Translations under genes and position numbers: made by a program
Origin: an uncultured Ruminococcus sp.
Lineage (GTDB): Bacteria; Bacillota; Clostridia; Oscillospirales; CAG-272
NCBI GenBank assembly: GCA_902803255.1
Contig: CADCPG010000133.1
Location: 1 to 11,112, forward strand
Direction of reading: 5' to 3'
DNA: 11,112 bases
Notes under the pieces: model-generated
What the model saw: the letters and a program-made list of their open reading frames with translations, nothing else
Told to the model about the DNA's origin: nothing
The model's database searches: none
Part shown: positions 1 through 6,120 of the stretch, in pieces
Layout of the letters: every line of letters starts with the position of its first letter
How positions within the stretch are numbered: the first letter of the stretch is position 1

Positions 1-1224
1 GACAGGACATACGAAGAGCAGTCGGACTTCTTCAGGGCCCACTGGCCGTGCGACGTCCATGTGATCGGCAAGGACATCATCAGATTCCACTCGATCTACT
101 GGCCGATATTCCTCACCGCGCTCGGACTTCCGCTCCCGAAGAAGATATACGGACATCCCTGGTTCAATTTCGGTACCGACAAGATGTCAAAGTCGAAAGG
201 AAACGTCATCTATGCCGACAGACTCTCCGATTTCGTAGGAGTCGACGGCGTCAGATACTACGCGCTCTCCGAGATGCCGTATTCGTCCGACGGATCCATC
301 ACCTGGGAGTCCGTACTCGCAAAATACAACTCCGATCTCGTCAACATCCTCGGCAACCTCGTAAAGAGAACGCTCGATATGACCGCCAAATATTTTGACA
401 GGACGGTTCCCGCTCCTTCCGCCGCGGAAGGCGTCTGCGCCGAATTCGCCGCGTGCTTCGTGCCCGCCGCCGAAAAATACGCCGCCGCGATGGATTCGTT
501 CCACGTTGCCGACGCGACCGACGCCGTGTTCTCGCTGCTGCGCCGCGCCAACAAATTCATCGACGAGACCGAACCCTGGAAGCTCGCGAAGGACCCCGGC
601 GAGAAAGACGCGCTCGGCAGCGTGCTCTGGCTGCTCGAAGAGGCCATAAGACGTTCCGCCGTCATGCTCGAGCCTCTCATCCCGGCATCCGCAGACGAGA
701 TATTCAGGCAGCTCGGGACAGATCTGAGGTCGTTCGATTCGGTGCTCGCTGATCCTTCGGAATGCGGCATCGCACCCGGAACGGTCAACGAAAAATCGTC
801 CGCGCTCTTCCTCCGGATCGACGAGAAGGCCGCCCTCGAGAAGATCGCTGCCGAGGCCGAAGCTGCGAAGGCAGCCGCCGAAGCCGAAAAGCCCGAAGGA
901 CTTGCCGTTATCGGTATCGACGATTTCATGAAGGTCGAGCTCCGCACCGCCATGATCGTCTCCGCCGAGCCTGTCCCGAAGTCGAAGAAGCTTCTGCGGA
1001 TCGAAGCCGACCTCGGATACGAGAAAAGACAGATCGTGTCGGGCATCGCGAACTTCTACAGGCCGGAGGAGCTCGTGGGCAAAAAGATAGTCATCGTCGC
1101 GAATCTGGCGCCGGCAAAACTGTGCGGCGTCGAGTCGCGCGGCATGCTGCTCGCGTCGGGCGAGGAAAAGGTCAGAGTGATCTTCCTCGCTGACGACACT
1201 CCGCTCGGAGAGCGCGTGAGGTAA
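1..1224 (+). CDS. metG: Methionyl-tRNA synthetase, C-terminal part (5' end outside window)
   Basis: Charges tRNA-Met with methionine in the cytoplasm. The frame is open from base 1, so the gene is cut by the window edge; 407 residues are visible. A GTG at 61 is internal: the residues before it (ending WPCDVHVIGKDI) match the conserved catalytic-core segment that precedes GKDI in this family. The class I signature KMSKS lies at 181-195 (DKMSKSKGN). After it come the alpha-helical anticodon-binding region (roughly 300-800), an Ala/Glu-rich linker (about 810-900), and a C-terminal EMAPII-like OB-fold tRNA-binding domain (about 915-1221, with VELRTAMIV and SRGMLLAS). That fused domain marks the longer, dimerising MetG type. 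It ends 3 bp before tatD and forms an operon with it, a pairing common in Bacillota. The N-terminal HIGH motif is not in the window. The function call is very secure. Confidence 0.97.
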   Translation, partial: DRTYEEQSDFFRAHWPCDVHVIGKDIIRFHSIYWPIFLTALGLPLPKKIYGHPWFNFGTDKMSKSKGNVIYADRLSDFVGVDGVRYYALSEMPYSSDGSITWESVLAKYNSDLVNILGNLVKRTLDMTAKYFDRTVPAPSAAEGVCAEFAACFVPAAEKYAAAMDSFHVADATDAVFSLLRRANKFIDETEPWKLAKDPGEKDALGSVLWLLEEAIRRSAVMLEPLIPASADEIFRQLGTDLRSFDSVLADPSECGIAPGTVNEKSSALFLRIDEKAALEKIAAEAEAAKAAAEAEKPEGLAVIGIDDFMKVELRTAMIVSAEPVPKSKKLLRIEADLGYEKRQIVSGIANFYRPEELVGKKIVIVANLAPAKLCGVESRGMLLASGEEKVRVIFLADDTPLGERVR

Positions 1225-1227
1225 CAT

Positions 1228-2040
1228 ATGCGCCCCCTTTTCGACACGCACGCCCATTATACCGACGGCAGGTTCATCGACGAATTTCCCGGCGGGCCCG
1301 ACGCTCTGCTGCGCGAGATATTCGAGGGCGGTGTGGAGAAGATAATCAACGTATCCACGTCGACCGAGGGCTCAGCTGACGTTCTGTCGATGTCTGAGAG
1401 ATACCCCGGGATGTACGCGGCGGTCGGAGTCCATCCGTCCGATGCCGCTTCGGAGGAGAGCCTGTCCGCCGCTTTACGGAAGCTCAGAGAGATGATCTGT
1501 GCCGACATGAAGAGGGAAGGCGGACGAAAGATAGTCGCGATCGGAGAGACAGGACTCGACTACCACTTCCAGCCGGTCGACAGAGAGCTTCAGCACTCAT
1601 TCTTCGAGGCGCAGCTGCTCCTCGCGGAGGAGACCGGCCTTCCGGTGATCATACACGACAGGGAAGCTCACGGCGACTGTTTTGAGGCTGTGCTGCGTCA
1701 TCCCCGGGTTCGCGGTGTCTTCCACAGCTTTTCGGGCAGTCCCGAGATGGCTCTCGAACTCGCGAGAAGGGGAATATACATCTCCTTCTCGGGGACGGTT
1801 TCTTTCAAGAACGCTCCCAGGGTCAGGGCGGCGGCCGCCGCCGTCCCGGAGGAGCTCATACTCATCGAGACCGACGCCCCGTATCTCGCTCCGGTGCCGT
1901 ACCGCGGGAAGCTCAACCGGTCGGATTACGCATTTCATACCGCGGCCGCCGTCGCCGGGGCACGCGGGACAGACACCGGCCGTATACTCGACGCAACATA
2001 CCGGAATGCCTGCCGGCTGTTTCTCGATCGGTCGGAATAG
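1228..2040 (+). CDS. tatD: TatD-family metal-dependent deoxyribonuclease
   Basis: Predicted cytoplasmic TIM-barrel hydrolase of the TatD/YcfH/YabD family, whose characterised members are Mg-dependent 3'-5' DNA/RNA exonucleases linked to DNA repair and RNA quality control. The 270-residue length is normal. The full metal-ligand set is visible: HxH at H8/H10 (FDTHAHYTD), E107 (IGETGLDYH), H143 (VIIHDRE), H166 (FHSFSG) and D216 (IETDAPYL). The family signature APVPYRGKLN follows; the more usual form is APVPHRGKRN, so a histidine is replaced by tyrosine. ATG at 1228 is chosen because the segment FDTHAH begins at residue 5 and GAGGT (1218-1222) sits 5 nt upstream, inside the metG stop region. It is probably translated from the metG transcript. 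In many Bacillota rnmV and rsmA follow tatD; here they do not. I see no clear terminator after its stop. Confidence 0.95.
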   Translation: MRPLFDTHAHYTDGRFIDEFPGGPDALLREIFEGGVEKIINVSTSTEGSADVLSMSERYPGMYAAVGVHPSDAASEESLSAALRKLREMICADMKREGGRKIVAIGETGLDYHFQPVDRELQHSFFEAQLLLAEETGLPVIIHDREAHGDCFEAVLRHPRVRGVFHSFSGSPEMALELARRGIYISFSGTVSFKNAPRVRAAAAAVPEELILIETDAPYLAPVPYRGKLNRSDYAFHTAAAVAGARGTDTGRILDATYRNACRLFLDRSE

Positions 2041-2072
2041 TATAAAAAATCGTCATAAGTGTCAAAAACGGC

Positions 2073-2106
2073 TTGCATTTATAAAACATATATGATAAAA
2101 TATAAT
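2073..2106 (+). promoter_or_regulatory. Sigma-A-type promoter for the EF-G-like gene
   Basis: TTGCAT (2073-2078), a 17-bp spacer and TAAAAT (2096-2101), with an extended -10 TG at 2093-2094. A second register, TTTATA (2078-2083) with 17 bp to TATAAT (2101-2106), overlaps it. The block is strikingly AT-rich against GC-rich neighbours. Predicted start is near 2108, leaving a leader of about 114 nt. This is the only clear promoter between tatD and the GTPase gene. Confidence 0.65.
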
Positions 2107-2161
2107 GTCTGCGCCGGTGCGCCCGGTTCTCCGCCGCTGTGCCGCCCGCGCGGATAACTGC

Positions 2162-2204
2162 ACTGTAAGTAATAAAAAATAATACAGTTCCGCCGGAAGG
2201 CGGA
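2162..2204 (+). promoter_or_regulatory. Two abutting hairpins in the EF-G-like gene leader
   Basis: ACTGTA (2162-2167) pairs with TACAGT (2183-2188) across an A/T-rich 15-nt loop. With no gap, TCCGCC (2189-2194) pairs with GGCGGA (2199-2204) around a GGAA tetraloop of GNRA form. The second hairpin ends 3 nt before the ribosome binding site GGAAAGGA (2208-2215), itself 6 nt from the ATG at 2222. The base pairing is seen directly; a role in translation control is inference. The AT-rich first dyad could equally be a protein-binding site. Confidence 0.4.
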
Positions 2205-2221
2205 TCCGGAAAGGATTATCA

Positions 2222-4279
2222 ATGGCAAAATTCGGAACCTCCAACATCAGAAACGTCGCCCTGCTCGGTCATGGCGGCAGCGGCAAGACCTCGTTTGCCG
2301 AAGCCGCTCTCTATATCACGGGCGGCACCGACCGCCTCGGCAAGACCGCCGACGGCAATACCGTTTGCGATTACGATCCCGAAGAGATCAAAAGAGGATT
2401 TACCATTTCGACCTCGATAGCTCCCGCCGTCTGGAAGGACTGCAAGATCAACTTCCTCGACACACCCGGATACCTTGATTTCGTAGGCGAGGTCAAGCAG
2501 TCGCTCCGAGTCGCCGGCGCCGCCGTCATTTTCGTCGATGCCAAGTCCGGCGTCGAAGTCGGCACCGAGCTCGCATGGGACGCCGCCGAAGAAGCTGGCG
2601 TGCCGCGCGCCTTCTTTATCAACAAATACGACGATCCCGAAGCCAACTTCGACAGAGTCTTCGCACAGCTCAAGGAGAAGTTCGGTTCTTCCGTCTGCCC
2701 CGTCACCGTTCCCGTCAAGAGCGGCAAGGACATAGTCCTCGCCGATCTCATCGAGATGAAGGCGTTCGCCTTCGACGGAAAGGGCAAGGCCTCCGAGACC
2801 GCCATGACCGGCGAGCTTTCGTCGGCCGCCGAGAGCCACAAGGAGGATTTCAACGACTCCATAGCCATGGTCAGCGAAGAGATCATGGAAAAGGTCCTCA
2901 TGGAAGAGGAGATCACCCGCGAAGAGGCGGCCGCAGCGATGCACGACGGTATCGTGAGCGGAACGATAGTTCCGGTGTTCTGCGGTTCTTCGGTCACTCT
3001 CGCCGGAGTATCGGTGCTTCTCGACGCGATAGTCGATTCGTTCCCGAAGTTCACCTCAAAGAAGGCTGAAAAGCTCGCCGACGGCAGCGACTCCGCCATC
3101 GAAGAGAACGGAACGCCCGCGATCTTCGTCTTCAAGACCGTCGCCGACCCGTTCGTCGGCAAGATGTCGTTCTTCAAGGTCATGAACGGCACGCTGAAGG
3201 CCAATGCCGTCTTAAAGAACCTCGCCACCGATGCCTCCGAAAAGATGGCACATATCTACACGATCAAGGGCAAGACTCAGACTGAAGTCGAAGAACTCGC
3301 GTGCGGCGACATAGGCATGATCGCAAAGCTCGCCAACACCAACACCGGCGACACTCTGAGAGAATCGGGCGACGCCGCCTATGCCGGCATCGTCTATCCC
3401 GATCCCTACATGACCCAGGCCATCATCCCCGATACCGCAAAGGACGAGGGCAAGATCTCCCAGTCTCTAGCCAGGATGGTTGAGGAAGACCGCACTCTCA
3501 GATACGAGACAGATCCCGAGACCAAGCAGATGGTCATAACCGGTATCGGCGACATGCAGCTGTCGGTACTTTCGTCGAGGCTCAAGAGCCGCTACGGCGT
3601 CAGCATCAAGCTCGAGGCTCCGAAGATCCCCTACCGTGAAAAGATCACGAAGTCGGTCGATATCCACGCAAGACACAAGAAGCAGAACGGCGGTTCCGGC
3701 CAGTTCGGCGACGTCTGGATCAGATTCGCCCCCGGCGAGGAGGAGGGACTCACCTTTACAGTATCGGTCGTCGGCGGCGTCGTTCCGAAGAACTTCAACC
3801 CCGCGGTCGAGAAGGGACTTCTCGAAGCCATGCAGAAGGGCGTTGCCGGATTCCCGATGACGCACCTCGCGGCCGACCTCCACGACGGATCCTACCATCC
3901 CGTCGACTCTGACGAAGTATCGTTCAAGACCGCCGCTAAGATGGCATACAAGATGTGCCTCGAGCAGGCCGGCCCCGTGCTCCTCGAGCCTGTCGGCGAT
4001 CTCGACATCACCGTCCCCGAGGGACTCGTCGGCGACATCATGGGCGACCTCAACAAGCGCCGCGGCAGCATCATGGGTATGGATCCCGCCCAGAAGAAGG
4101 GCTATACCGTGATCCACGCCACCGCCCCGAAGGCCGAGCTCATCGACTATCCGATCGCGCTCAGAGCCATGACCCAGGGCTACGGCTCGTTCTCGTTCAA
4201 GGTGAGCGACTACGCGCAGGTCCCCGGCAACATCGCTCAGAAGATCACAGAGGATTATAAGAAACAGCTGGAAGCCTGA
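2222..4279 (+). CDS. Elongation factor G paralog (EF-G2-like translational GTPase)
   Basis: Ribosome-associated GTPase of the EF-G family, 685 residues, with the full five-domain layout. The G domain shows the P-loop GHGGSGKT (16-23), DTPGY (80-84), NKYD (134-137) and CGSS as the G5 equivalent near residue 258. Domain IV runs from about Y471, with HARHKKQNGG, VVGGVVPKNF and the tip segment SYHPVDSDE (H559 region); domain V closes the protein. Two features differ from housekeeping EF-G: the P-loop is GHGGSGKTS instead of AHIDAGKTT, and the catalytic histidine of the DTPGH motif is tyrosine (Y84). Both traits are, as I recall, shared by the second EF-G group of clostridia, so this is probably the paralog and not the main translocase, which normally sits with rpsL-rpsG-tuf. 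ATG 2222 follows GGAAAGGA at 6 nt. It has its own promoter and terminator, so it is monocistronic. Exact role (translocation, recycling or stress) cannot be read from the sequence. Confidence 0.93.
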   Translation: MAKFGTSNIRNVALLGHGGSGKTSFAEAALYITGGTDRLGKTADGNTVCDYDPEEIKRGFTISTSIAPAVWKDCKINFLDTPGYLDFVGEVKQSLRVAGAAVIFVDAKSGVEVGTELAWDAAEEAGVPRAFFINKYDDPEANFDRVFAQLKEKFGSSVCPVTVPVKSGKDIVLADLIEMKAFAFDGKGKASETAMTGELSSAAESHKEDFNDSIAMVSEEIMEKVLMEEEITREEAAAAMHDGIVSGTIVPVFCGSSVTLAGVSVLLDAIVDSFPKFTSKKAEKLADGSDSAIEENGTPAIFVFKTVADPFVGKMSFFKVMNGTLKANAVLKNLATDASEKMAHIYTIKGKTQTEVEELACGDIGMIAKLANTNTGDTLRESGDAAYAGIVYPDPYMTQAIIPDTAKDEGKISQSLARMVEEDRTLRYETDPETKQMVITGIGDMQLSVLSSRLKSRYGVSIKLEAPKIPYREKITKSVDIHARHKKQNGGSGQFGDVWIRFAPGEEEGLTFTVSVVGGVVPKNFNPAVEKGLLEAMQKGVAGFPMTHLAADLHDGSYHPVDSDEVSFKTAAKMAYKMCLEQAGPVLLEPVGDLDITVPEGLVGDIMGDLNKRRGSIMGMDPAQKKGYTVIHATAPKAELIDYPIALRAMTQGYGSFSFKVSDYAQVPGNIAQKITEDYKKQLEA

Positions 4280-4300
4280 CATCCCGGGCTGATAAAGCGA

Positions 4301-4333
4301 CCCCGCCGGCATTACGCCGGCGGGGCTGTTTGT
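4301..4333. terminator. Bidirectional intrinsic terminator between the EF-G-like gene and truB
   Basis: A perfect 10-bp stem, CCCCGCCGGC (4301-4310) with GCCGGCGGGG (4316-4325), loop ATTAC. On the plus strand it is followed by CTGTTTGT; on the minus strand by TCGCTTTATC. Both T tails are weak but present. It sits in the 61 bp between convergent stop codons (4279 and 4341), so it probably ends both transcripts. Confidence 0.8.
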
Positions 4334-4340
4334 ATGAACT

Positions 4341-5267
4341 TTAAAGTTCGAACAGTACTCTGGACTTCAGCGCCGGACCTTCGCCTGTGCTTACCGTCTC
4401 TCCGAGAGAGAAGAAACCGTTCTCTCCGTATATAAGGACATAAGATCCGTCGGGGAATGTGTCAGCCGTTATCTTGCGAAGCAGCACGGCGCAGCCGGAT
4501 CTTATGAGTTTTTCGTGGAACGGAATGACTTTAACCCTGCCTGCGGCGGCGCCAATGAGAACACTGTCGACGGGCAGAAGGCGCCCCGCGGCCTCTTCGC
4601 GGCTCATTTCCTTCAGTTCATCGAGCCCGACGGCCCCGTCAACCGACATCGGGCCTGCCGACAGCCTGCGCAGAGACGTCATGACGGCCCCGCAGCCGAG
4701 TATCCTGCCCATGTCGGCGCAAAGAGTTCTGATATAGGTGCCGGCCGAGCACGACACCCTGAATCTGAAATCGCGCGAGGGAGCGGTGGAGGACACAAGG
4801 TCTATCGAATACACGGTGACCTTCTGAGATGTCCTGCTTACAGTCAGTCCCTGTCTTGCCAGTTCGTACAGTTTTTTTCCGCCGACCTTTTTCGCGCTGT
4901 ACATCGGCGGGATCTGTTCAATCTGACCGGTGAGGGCGTCGCAGGCGGACCTGACTTCCTCTTCGGTGAATGAAACGTCCATCTCCGATATCACGTTCCC
5001 CGTGATGTCCTCGGTGTCTGTCTCGACGCCGAACCGGATCCCGGCCGAATACTCCTTGCGTTCTGCGGAAAGATAAGGAGAGGCTTTCACAGCGCGCCCC
5101 ACCATGACGGCCAGAAGGCCGGTGGCGAGCGGATCGAGCGTGCCGGTATGTCCGGCCTGCCTCGTGCCGAGCGCCCGTCTTACGGCGTATATGACGTCGT
5201 GGGATGTCATGCCCGACGGCTTGTCGACGAGCAGTATCCCGGAGGGCGCAGTCCCCTCCGCATTCAT
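4341..5267 (-). CDS. truB: tRNA pseudouridine(55) synthase TruB
   Basis: Converts U55 of the tRNA T-arm to pseudouridine, in the cytoplasm; the family also acts as a tRNA-folding chaperone. The 308-residue length is typical. The N-terminus ILLVDKPSGMTSHDV and the catalytic block GHTGTLDPLATG are intact, with D45 the nucleophilic aspartate. Further family segments are YSAGIRFGVETDTEDITG, IPPMYSAKKVGGKKLYELAR and CSAGTYIRTLCADMG. The C-terminal 80 or so residues look like a divergent PUA-type domain. ATG 5267 overlaps the trmB stop as ATGA (5267-5264), and GGAGG (5278-5274) lies 6 nt ahead of it inside trmB, so the two are co-transcribed and likely translationally coupled. truB usually lies in the nusA-infB-rbfA-truB-ribF cluster; here it is detached. 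It ends at the hairpin 4301-4325. Confidence 0.96.
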   Translation of the reverse strand: MNAEGTAPSGILLVDKPSGMTSHDVIYAVRRALGTRQAGHTGTLDPLATGLLAVMVGRAVKASPYLSAERKEYSAGIRFGVETDTEDITGNVISEMDVSFTEEEVRSACDALTGQIEQIPPMYSAKKVGGKKLYELARQGLTVSRTSQKVTVYSIDLVSSTAPSRDFRFRVSCSAGTYIRTLCADMGRILGCGAVMTSLRRLSAGPMSVDGAVGLDELKEMSREEAAGRLLPVDSVLIGAAAGRVKVIPFHEKLIRSGCAVLLRKITADTFPDGSYVLIYGENGFFSLGETVSTGEGPALKSRVLFEL

Positions 5268-5974
5268 CCTTCGCCTCCGGACGTGATCCTGACTCTGGCG
5301 AAGCAGATAGGCTTTCCTTCGGCGGAGAATTTTCTCTCGTGTTCGGTCTCGATGTTGAAGGAGAGATCGGCCTCTCCGTGAAGGTCTTCCGAGATCTTGA
5401 GGATCTCGAATCCGGCCGCGGCGAACTGTTCGAGCGACCAGGAGAAAAGCTCCCCGTGATCGGTCTTGAACTCGAGGATGCTGCCGGGTTTCAGGATCTT
5501 CCGGTACATCGCGAGGAATCCGGGGGCTGTCAGCCGTCTCTTGTAATATCCCTTCTTAGGCCACGGGTCGCAGAAATTGATATACAGACCCGAAAAAGTG
5601 CCGGGAGCGAACCAGTCGGAGAGGTAGTCGGCGTTTCCTATGAGGACGCGCAGATTGTCCCGTACCGGCGCGGCCCCGCCGTTTTCTTCGGCTTCGCGGG
5701 ACGCCTTCCGCCTCTCAAAGTCGGCTTTTGCCTTCTCGAGCGCGAACATCGCAACGTCCGGGATCCTCTCGACCGCTATGACGTTGCTGTTTTCGTTCCG
5801 TTCGGCGAGACCCAGGGCGAAATCGCCTTTACCGCAGCCTATCTCGAGCAGGATGGGAGCGTCATTGCCGAATATGTCCCGAGACCTTCCGTAAAAGAGC
5901 GCGGGATCGCCTATCAAAAAATCCGAGCACGCGGCTATTCTTTCGGCCGAATGCTTCTTTTTTCTCATTCTCAT
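5264..5974 (-). CDS. trmB: tRNA (guanine-N7)-methyltransferase TrmB
   Basis: SAM-dependent enzyme that makes m7G46 in the tRNA variable loop. The protein has 236 residues, a little above the usual 210-220. The SAM-binding motif LEIGCGKGDF starts at L43; the catalytic/tRNA-binding signature is DPWPKKGYYKRR from D136 (usual form DPWPKKRHxKRR, so RH has become GY while the following KRR is kept). FKTDHGELFSWSLE is the family's third block. The extra length lies in a charged insert (RRKASREAEENGG) between the SAM-binding strands and the RVLIGNA segment. Start ATG 5974 is preferred over the in-frame ATG 5968 because GGAAG (5989-5985) is 10 nt upstream. It is the first gene of the trmB-truB operon, driven by the promoter at 6047-6019; its leader also contains the oppositely directed promoter of the next operon. 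Confidence 0.95.
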   Translation of the reverse strand: MRMRKKKHSAERIAACSDFLIGDPALFYGRSRDIFGNDAPILLEIGCGKGDFALGLAERNENSNVIAVERIPDVAMFALEKAKADFERRKASREAEENGGAAPVRDNLRVLIGNADYLSDWFAPGTFSGLYINFCDPWPKKGYYKRRLTAPGFLAMYRKILKPGSILEFKTDHGELFSWSLEQFAAAGFEILKISEDLHGEADLSFNIETEHERKFSAEGKPICFARVRITSGGEG

Positions 5975-5975
5975 G

Positions 5976-6004
5976 TTGCAAAAACTTCCGGAATGTGGTA
6001 AAAT
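5976..6004 (+). promoter_or_regulatory. Promoter for the HAAS-like/surface-protein operon
   Basis: TTGCAA (5976-5981), 17-bp spacer, TAAAAT (5999-6004), with extended -10 TG at 5996-5997. Layout and sequence closely match the EF-G-like gene promoter. Predicted start is near 6011, giving a leader of about 110 nt with one short GC hairpin (CGGCG 6061-6065 with CGCCG 6071-6075). The promoter lies entirely inside the predicted trmB leader. Confidence 0.55.
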
Positions 6005-6018
6005 ATACTGTAATTCAT

Positions 6019-6047
6019 ATTATATCATATTTGTCCCGCTTTGAAAA
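6019..6047 (-). promoter_or_regulatory. Promoter for trmB-truB
   Basis: On the minus strand: TTTTCA (6047-6042), 17-bp spacer, consensus TATAAT (6024-6019), with extended -10 TG at 6027-6026. Predicted start is near 6012, about 38 nt before the trmB ATG. The strong -10 with extended TG can offset the weak -35. It faces the plus-strand promoter at 5976-6004. Confidence 0.6.
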
Positions 6048-6120
6048 GATTATTTTGATCCGGCGCCCCCCGCCGAAGGGACAGATGCGGTAAATACAGA
6101 ATAAAGTATGGTTTTTGCTT

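Noticed and set aside
187..1257. A 356-residue open frame on the minus strand opposite metG
   Set aside because: It lies wholly antisense to a gene with clear MetG motifs, is low-complexity in translation, and has no recognisable domain. Long antisense frames are expected in GC-rich coding DNA.
2040..2072. A terminator after tatD
   Set aside because: The sequence is A/T-rich but I find no stem of useful length, so termination here is not supported.
2219..2944. A 241-residue minus-strand open frame opposite the EF-G-like gene
   Set aside because: Antisense to the GTPase domain, no ribosome binding site or promoter, and no known motif.
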